Shown: positions 35,845 to 40,391 of the stretch, piece by piece
Numbering within the stretch: the stretch's first letter is position 1
Layout: every line of letters begins with the position of its first letter
Origin: Oscillospiraceae bacterium
GTDB lineage: Bacteria > Bacillota > Clostridia > Oscillospirales > Acutalibacteraceae
Assembly (NCBI GenBank): GCA_029098185.1
Contig: JAQXNV010000056.1
Span: forward strand, 1 to 40,391
Length of the DNA: 40,391 nt
Direction of reading: 5' to 3'
Notes under the pieces: model-generated
The model's database searches: none
Told to the model about the DNA's origin: nothing
What the model saw: only the letters and a program-made list of their open reading frames with translations
Position numbers and translations under genes: made by a program

Positions 35845-37950
35845 TTACAATTTCTCAGCACCGGCCTGGATCCCGTCGGCTGAGCCGGAGATCCCCGGTG
35901 TTACCAGGTTGCCGTCGCCATCGAGGACCTTGCCGTAAAAATAGGCGTCAAAAATGTCCTTGGCCACGTTGGTGGAATAGGTGCCGCTAGCGCCGTATTC
36001 CAGCACTACAGCTACGGCGATCTCCGGGTCGTCATAGGGCGCATAGGCCATAAAGACCGTGTTGTCCGAATGGCCGATGTTTTCCGCTGTACCCGTCTTT
36101 CCCGCCACGGCGATGCCGTAATTGGCAAAGGCTGTGGAAGCAGTGCCTTCGGTGCAGACTTTCCGCATTCCCTGCTGGACCACCTTCAGGTTTTCCTCGG
36201 ACACGCTGACCTGTTCCACAACTTCCGCCTTTGTTTCAGAAACGACAGTTTTCCGGCTGTAATCGGTGACCTTGTCTACGATATGGGTCTTGAGGCGGGT
36301 GCCGTTGTTGGCGATGGTGGCGCAGTAGGCAGCCAATTGCAGCGGCGTAAAGGCGTTGTCCGATTCACCGATAGCTGCCTGGATCACGTCGCCGGGCTGC
36401 CAGGTGCCGCCGTGGCTGGTGCGATAGCTGGGGCTGGCCAGGATCCCCTCACTTTCGCCCAGTTCCACGCCGGTGGCAACGCCCAGGCCAAAGCTCTTGG
36501 CGTACAGGTCGATGTTGTCGATGCCCAGCCGCCGGCCCACTTCATAAAAGAATACGTTGCAGGAGCGGGCCAGGGCGGTGTCTACGGTGATGGCGCCGTG
36601 GTAGCCCATACAGGTAGGGGTATAGCTGGGGGCGTAATATTCATAAACGTGATGACAGGTGATCTTGCTGTTTTCTGTGATGGCGCCTTCTTCCAGCGCG
36701 GCGGCGGCCATGGCCGGCTTAAAGACGGAGCCGGGCTTAAACGCGCCGTTGAAGGCACGGTTGAACAGGGGATTGGTCTGATCCTGGAACAGCTTTGCAT
36801 AATAATCGTCATCGGTGAGCTTGCCCAGATCATAGGTGGGATAGGTGGAGGCCGCCAAAATAGAGAAGTCCTTGACATCCAGTACCACGACGCCGCCGGC
36901 GACACAATCCTCGCCGACGTGTTTTTCGTTCATGGATCTGCCCGCTGAGGATGCAGCTTCGATGTTCTTTTTCAGGGAAGCGTTGGCGACTTTCTGTAAA
37001 TTAGCATCCAGCGTGGTGTAGACGGTATTGCCCTGCACCGGTGCTTTTTCCACGCTGGAAGAAGCAACCGTACCGTCCTTGTGGAGCTGTAAAGCTTGAA
37101 CGCCATCCTCGCCCCGCAGTTGGGATTCCATAGCGTATTCGATGCCGCTCTTGCCCACTTCGTCGTCGTAAGCATAGCCCCGCTCCTCCAGCGTTTCGAA
37201 TTCTTCCTTTGTCAGCTTTCCGGTGGTGCCGATGAGATGGGGCGCCAGGGTGCCGTCATCGTAGGTGCGTGTTGTGGTCACCCGGATGGATACGCCGGGC
37301 AAGGACGCGGAATTTTCCTCAATGATGGAAACGGTCTCCTTGGAAACGCTTTTGGCAAAGGTGTAGGGCATGGTGGTGGAGAAGGTCTCCATGGTCATAT
37401 TGTATCGGACCGACAGCAATCGAAGGAGCTCTTCTTTCGTGTATTGCGTGGGATCTACGTCGTATAAGGCGGCCAATTGTTTTACGCATAGGGGCGCGGA
37501 GGTGTATTCGTTGACGTTGAGGAACGTCTTGCCTTTTAAATAAGCGATAGCGTCGTCCTTGCCCTGGGCAAAGACGTATTCCCCTGCGTTGTCCAGTACA
37601 ATGGGCAGCTCGTCGATCCACTGTTCGCCCCGTTTTTCCAGCAGCTCTACCAGGGTGTGGATGGTATCATTGGCTGTCTCGTCGGTCATGTAGGGCTTTT
37701 CAAAGAGAATCTTGTAAGCCGTTTGGTTGGTGGCCAGGGCATTGCCGTCCCGATCCAGGATCTCTCCCCGGGCGGCGTCGATCTTTACCGTGGATTTAGA
37801 GGTGGCGTTGGCCTGTTCCAAATAGGTGGCGCCGTCTTGTACCTGCCACTGGAACAGCCGCAGGCCAAAGACCGTAAAAGCGATGACCAACAGAAGGATA
37901 CTGATCCAGTACGGCGCAGTCCGCCGCAGCTTTGATGGCTTTTTTTCCAT
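35845..37950 (-). CDS. mrdA: Penicillin-binding protein 2 (elongasome transpeptidase)
   Basis: A class B PBP of 701 residues that cross-links peptidoglycan during elongation with MreC, MreD and RodA. One N-terminal membrane helix (PYWISILLLVIAFTVFGL) is followed by the dimerisation domain beginning RGEILDRDGNALA. The transpeptidase motifs are GSVFK (Ser408-Lys411), SCN (463-465) and KTG (618-620). AGGAGG lies five bases before the ATG at 37950; the open frame 66 bases further upstream has no site. It is separated from mreD by 592 bases of repeats, where these genes are usually adjacent. Confidence 0.96.
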   Translation of the reverse strand: MEKKPSKLRRTAPYWISILLLVIAFTVFGLRLFQWQVQDGATYLEQANATSKSTVKIDAARGEILDRDGNALATNQTAYKILFEKPYMTDETANDTIHTLVELLEKRGEQWIDELPIVLDNAGEYVFAQGKDDAIAYLKGKTFLNVNEYTSAPLCVKQLAALYDVDPTQYTKEELLRLLSVRYNMTMETFSTTMPYTFAKSVSKETVSIIEENSASLPGVSIRVTTTRTYDDGTLAPHLIGTTGKLTKEEFETLEERGYAYDDEVGKSGIEYAMESQLRGEDGVQALQLHKDGTVASSSVEKAPVQGNTVYTTLDANLQKVANASLKKNIEAASSAGRSMNEKHVGEDCVAGGVVVLDVKDFSILAASTYPTYDLGKLTDDDYYAKLFQDQTNPLFNRAFNGAFKPGSVFKPAMAAAALEEGAITENSKITCHHVYEYYAPSYTPTCMGYHGAITVDTALARSCNVFFYEVGRRLGIDNIDLYAKSFGLGVATGVELGESEGILASPSYRTSHGGTWQPGDVIQAAIGESDNAFTPLQLAAYCATIANNGTRLKTHIVDKVTDYSRKTVVSETKAEVVEQVSVSEENLKVVQQGMRKVCTEGTASTAFANYGIAVAGKTGTAENIGHSDNTVFMAYAPYDDPEIAVAVVLEYGASGTYSTNVAKDIFDAYFYGKVLDGDGNLVTPGISGSADGIQAGAEKL

Positions 37951-37995
37951 AAAGACCTCCTTTTGACCATGGTTTTGTCGTAAAAGTTCTGTGTT

Positions 37996-38533
37996 CGGCC
38001 CATTCTCGGCCCCCATTATAGGGGGGCTGGCAGATGCGCAGCATCTGACTGAGGGGTTATTATTGCAAGACTTCTCTTTGGCAGCCGCTCCCGTGTTACC
38101 CTTTCGTCACGGCTTCGCCGTGCCACCTCCCCTCACAGGGGAGGCAAGGGGCTTTGCGCTAAGCTTATTCTCGGCCCCCCTTATAGGGGGGCTGGCGCAA
38201 CGCAGTTGCGACTGAGGGGTGATAAAGGGTAGCTTTCTGAAAAGCAAAGACAATTACGGTTGTGCTTCCCCGCAACAGGTTTCGAGCCATTCAGGCTCGC
38301 CGCCCCCACCCCTTCCGGGGGACTATCTTTCTTTCTTGCGTTCCCAAGAAAGAAAGGTAGCAAAGAAAGAAGGGAACCAGTAAGGGGGCGCTGCCCCCTT
38401 TGCTGGAGTATTCCCCGTGCGGGAACTGCCAGCCATCATCTATTGGGGGCGCAAGCGCCCAGATACTCCCGGGACAAAAGTTTTCCGCTAAGCTTATTCT
38501 CGGCCCCCCTTAAAGGGGAGGCAGGGGATTTTG
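37996..38533 (+). repeat. Modular hairpin repeats and a hairpin array between mreD and mrdA
   Basis: No gene is seen. Module 2 at 37996-38058 has the hairpin CAGATGC-gca-GCATCTG. Modules 1+2 at about 38088-38220 have CACGGC-ttc-GCCGTG, then CGCAAC-gca-GTTGCG. A separate array follows: CGAGCC/GGCTCG, CCCCC/GGGGG, a 16-bp inverted repeat of CTATCTTTCTTTCTTG (38323-38338 with 38345-38360), GGGGGC/GCCCCC, and GGGCGC/GCGCCC. A partial module 2 lies at about 38488-38533, fused to AGGGGAGGCAGGGG. The usual linker TCCCG(T/G)G recurs. Confidence 0.8.
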
Positions 38534-38542
38534 CGTAAAAAT

Positions 38543-39061
38543 TCACTTTTCTTGAAACACCGAGGACAATCCTCGGGTGAGAAAATACACCGGCACAGCT
38601 AACACCAGCGTATAGATAGCTGATGGCACATAGTGGTGCAAAAGCAAATAGAGCGGGTCGGGGTATCCCCAGACCACATAAAAGAACAGCCACTCCAGAG
38701 AAAAGACGAGCACAATGGCAACAATGGTCAGGAGCAGAGCGGACAAGAGATTTTTCTGGAACAGATAGCGCACGAGCGATGCGCTGATGTAGCAGAGCAC
38801 CGCCAGGATGGCGCCGTGAAATCCATAGGGTCCGCCCCGGCTGAAGTCCATCAGCAGCCCGCACAAGATGCCGAAAGACATGGCTGTCAGTTCTCCCACG
38901 CCGGACAGGGCGATAGACATGGCAGCGCAGAGCAATAAAGCAGGCTTTGCGCCGGCGATCATTGGGAAGATCCCCGCAGTATCGCTGAGGAAAAACAAAA
39001 CGAACACTTCCAGGCCCAGCACCAGCCATTGCAGCAGCTTCCAACGGGTCTGGCGCTTCAT
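38543..39061 (-). CDS. mreD: Rod shape-determining protein MreD
   Basis: 172 residues with five or six hydrophobic helices and the MreD pattern GILCGLLMDFSRGGPYGFHGAILAVLCY. It is a membrane component of the elongasome with MreC, PBP2 and RodA. Its ATG overlaps the mreC stop by four bases (ATGA), so the two are coupled. It ends just before the repeat array. Confidence 0.93.
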   Translation of the reverse strand: MKRQTRWKLLQWLVLGLEVFVLFFLSDTAGIFPMIAGAKPALLLCAAMSIALSGVGELTAMSFGILCGLLMDFSRGGPYGFHGAILAVLCYISASLVRYLFQKNLLSALLLTIVAIVLVFSLEWLFFYVVWGYPDPLYLLLHHYVPSAIYTLVLAVPVYFLTRGLSSVFQEK

Positions 39062-39927
39062 GAAGCATCCTCCCCGCTTTCGGGGAGAGATTCTCCTTGG
39101 CCGGCAAATTGGGTGATGATGAGAACATCCTTGGCGTTTTTCAGATCGGCGTAAGGCTGTACCGTGGCGTAGAGGGAAACATCTGTCTCGCTGCTTGCAA
39201 TGGAGACGGCTTTGCCGATCCGTAAATTTTTGGGGAAGATGCCGCCGATACCGCTGGTGACGATCATATCGCCCTTTTTGACGGTCTGGTTTTCTTCCAG
39301 ATAAGATAGGCGAACAAGGCCGGAATCTGACGCGTCAGCCGTGCTGGTCAAGATGCCGGTATCCCGGGTGACTTTGTCATAGGCGGCGATGCGCACGCTG
39401 GGTGATAGAATAGTCGTCACGCTGCACTGCATAGCGCTGACGCTGGACACCCAGCCGATCAGTCCTGCTTCTGTGATGACAGGATCCTGGACAGAAACGC
39501 CGTCCAGGGTGCCCTTATCTACCCGAAAGCTGTAGAAGTTTTCCGCGCCGCTGCGGGAAATGACTGAGCCGTAAGCAAATTGATAGTCGGGATTGGTGCT
39601 TTTTAATTCGAGAAAGTTTTTTAATTGTTCGTTTTCCTGTTTATATTGATAGTAATCGGAAAGCTGTTGGTTCAGCTCGTTGATCTCCTGGCGAAGCTGT
39701 TCATTTTCCCGAAGTAGTTCTTCCTTGGAAGTGCCGAGAGATTCAACGGCTTCGGATGTCCCGTTGGCTACAGATGCGCTGACCTTCTGCATCGGTGTCG
39801 TCAGAAAGGTGAACACGTTGGACAGCAGTACGCTGCCGTTGACGGCGGTGTGCAATAGCAGGAGCAACAGTGCTGCCACTGCGACCAGCAGGATCTTAAA
39901 GCTTTTCTTTTTGAAAAAACGATACAT
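39058..39927 (-). CDS. mreC: Rod shape-determining protein MreC
   Basis: 289 residues. A basic N-terminus and one membrane helix (about 10-30) are followed by a coiled coil (about 60-110, KEELLRENEQLRQEINELNQQL) and the two-beta-barrel extracytoplasmic domain with VDKGTLDGVSVQDPVITEAGLIGWV and GIGGIFPKNLRIG. Of two adjacent ATGs, 39927 is better spaced from GGAGG (seven bases) than 39930 (four). mreB is not in this window; what lies upstream to the right edge is only repeats. Confidence 0.95.
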   Translation of the reverse strand: MYRFFKKKSFKILLVAVAALLLLLLHTAVNGSVLLSNVFTFLTTPMQKVSASVANGTSEAVESLGTSKEELLRENEQLRQEINELNQQLSDYYQYKQENEQLKNFLELKSTNPDYQFAYGSVISRSGAENFYSFRVDKGTLDGVSVQDPVITEAGLIGWVSSVSAMQCSVTTILSPSVRIAAYDKVTRDTGILTSTADASDSGLVRLSYLEENQTVKKGDMIVTSGIGGIFPKNLRIGKAVSIASSETDVSLYATVQPYADLKNAKDVLIITQFAGQGESLPESGEDAS

Positions 39928-39975
39928 CATTTCACCTCCAAAGGGCAAACTGCATTTTTTCTTTTTTGTGCTCAA

Positions 39976-40391
39976 AAGATGGGGGCTTTGCGCTAAGCCG
40001 ATTCTCGGCCCCCCTCGTAGGGGGGCTGGCGCAACGTAGTTGCGGCTGAGGGGTTTTCTTTTTGCAGGGTAGATACTCCCGTGATACCCTTTCGTCTGCC
40101 GTCTACGACGGCATCCACCTTTTTCTCCGAAAACAGGCACCCTTTTGTCAGCTACGCTGACATTTCCCCTAATAGGGGAATCCCCTTAAAGGGGAGGCAA
40201 GGGGCTTTCCGCTCGGCCTATTCTCGGCCTCCTTGTAGGGGAGCTGTCACCGCAGGTGACTGAGGGGTTTTCTTTTTGCAGGGCAGCTACTCCCGTGATA
40301 CCCTTCCGTCTGCCGTCTACGACGGCATCCACCTCCCCTTAAAGGGGAGGCAAGGGGCTTTCCGCTCGGCCGATTCTCGGCCCCCTTGCAG
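39976..40391 (+). repeat. Modular hairpin repeats upstream of mreC, cut by the window edge
   Basis: No gene is seen. Module 2 at about 39985-40062 (CGCAAC-gta-GTTGCG). Linker GCAGGGTAGATACTCCCG, then module 1 with TGCCGTC-tac-GACGGCA whose CCACCT arm is interrupted near 40117. A module 1 variant at about 40149-40205 (GTCAGC-tac-GCTGAC, AGGGGAGGCAAGGG). Module 2 at about 40206-40272 (GTCACC-gca-GGTGAC). Linker, then module 1 at about 40300-40355 (TGCCGTC-tac-GACGGCA) and the start of another module 2 at the edge. Confidence 0.85.

Noticed and set aside
36222-36245. parS-like sequence in mrdA (GTTTCAGAAAC)
   Set aside because: The CACGTG core is missing; this is coding sequence with a chance similarity.
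37951-38016. Extended N-terminus of PBP2
   Set aside because: The upstream frame lacks a ribosome binding site, while AGGAGG sits directly before the ATG at 37950.

Overview
The window is the replication-origin region of a Gram-positive Clostridia chromosome. The gene order rpmH-rnpA-yidD-yidC-jag-mnmE-mnmG-rsmG-noc-parA-parB on the left of dnaA, and dnaA-dnaN-yaaA-recF-remB-gyrB-gyrA on its right, is the classic Firmicutes oriC neighbourhood. Strong AGGAGG-type ribosome binding sites, GC-rich third codon positions, a Noc paralogue of ParB, and dispersed hairpin repeats of the kind found in gut Clostridia suggest a moderately GC-rich member of the Oscillospiraceae/Ruminococcaceae. That placement is an inference from gene order and protein sequence, not from a search.

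Layout. 1-149: a truncated tRNA-Met(CAT) and tRNA-Glu(TTC). 251-763: a small VOC/glyoxalase-fold gene with its own promoter. 926-12460 (minus strand): guaB, serS-parB-parA, a cluster of four parS sites, noc, rsmG, a YihY/BrkB membrane protein, mnmG and mnmE. 12727-14544 (plus strand): a secreted L,D-transpeptidase with about twelve glucan/choline-binding-type repeats, inserted between mnmE and jag. 14591-15013: a nest of modular hairpin repeats. 15049-17579 (minus): jag, yidC, yidD, rnpA, rpmH. 17580-19866: the likely bipartite origin around dnaA. 19867-28820 (plus): dnaN, yaaA, recF, remB, a zinc-ribbon membrane protein, gyrB, a YcxB-like protein, gyrA and a small membrane protein. 28853-39927: an M14 peptidase, a Nudix hydrolase (plus strand), a lipoprotein, aspS, hisS, an MgsA homologue, a MinD/CpaE-like ATPase, PBP2, mreD and mreC. 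All of these except the Nudix gene are on the minus strand. The right edge ends inside more modular repeats.

How it works together. DnaA, the clamp, RecF and gyrase start and support replication. ParA, ParB, Noc and parS organise and segregate the new origins and link the nucleoid to division. RnpA, L34, YidC and Jag/KhpB serve tRNA processing, ribosome assembly and membrane insertion. MnmE, MnmG and RsmG modify tRNA and rRNA. The right end is a cell-elongation cluster (mreC, mreD, PBP2) followed by a slot that normally holds minCDE and mgsA.

Most interesting points. (1) The MgsA homologue has Ala where the catalytic Asp of methylglyoxal synthase belongs. (2) The min slot holds only one diverged MinD/CpaE-like ATPase whose A' motif reads D-L-N, with no minC or minE. 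(3) The local DnaA-box-like sequence is TTTTCCACA, repeated nine times left of dnaN and not seen to its right, together with an Asp-to-Asn change in the DnaA recognition helix. (4) Four parS sites lie between noc and parA, and a near-perfect Noc-binding site lies between dnaA and dnaN. (5) A modular intergenic repeat family has constant arms and variable but always self-complementary hairpins.
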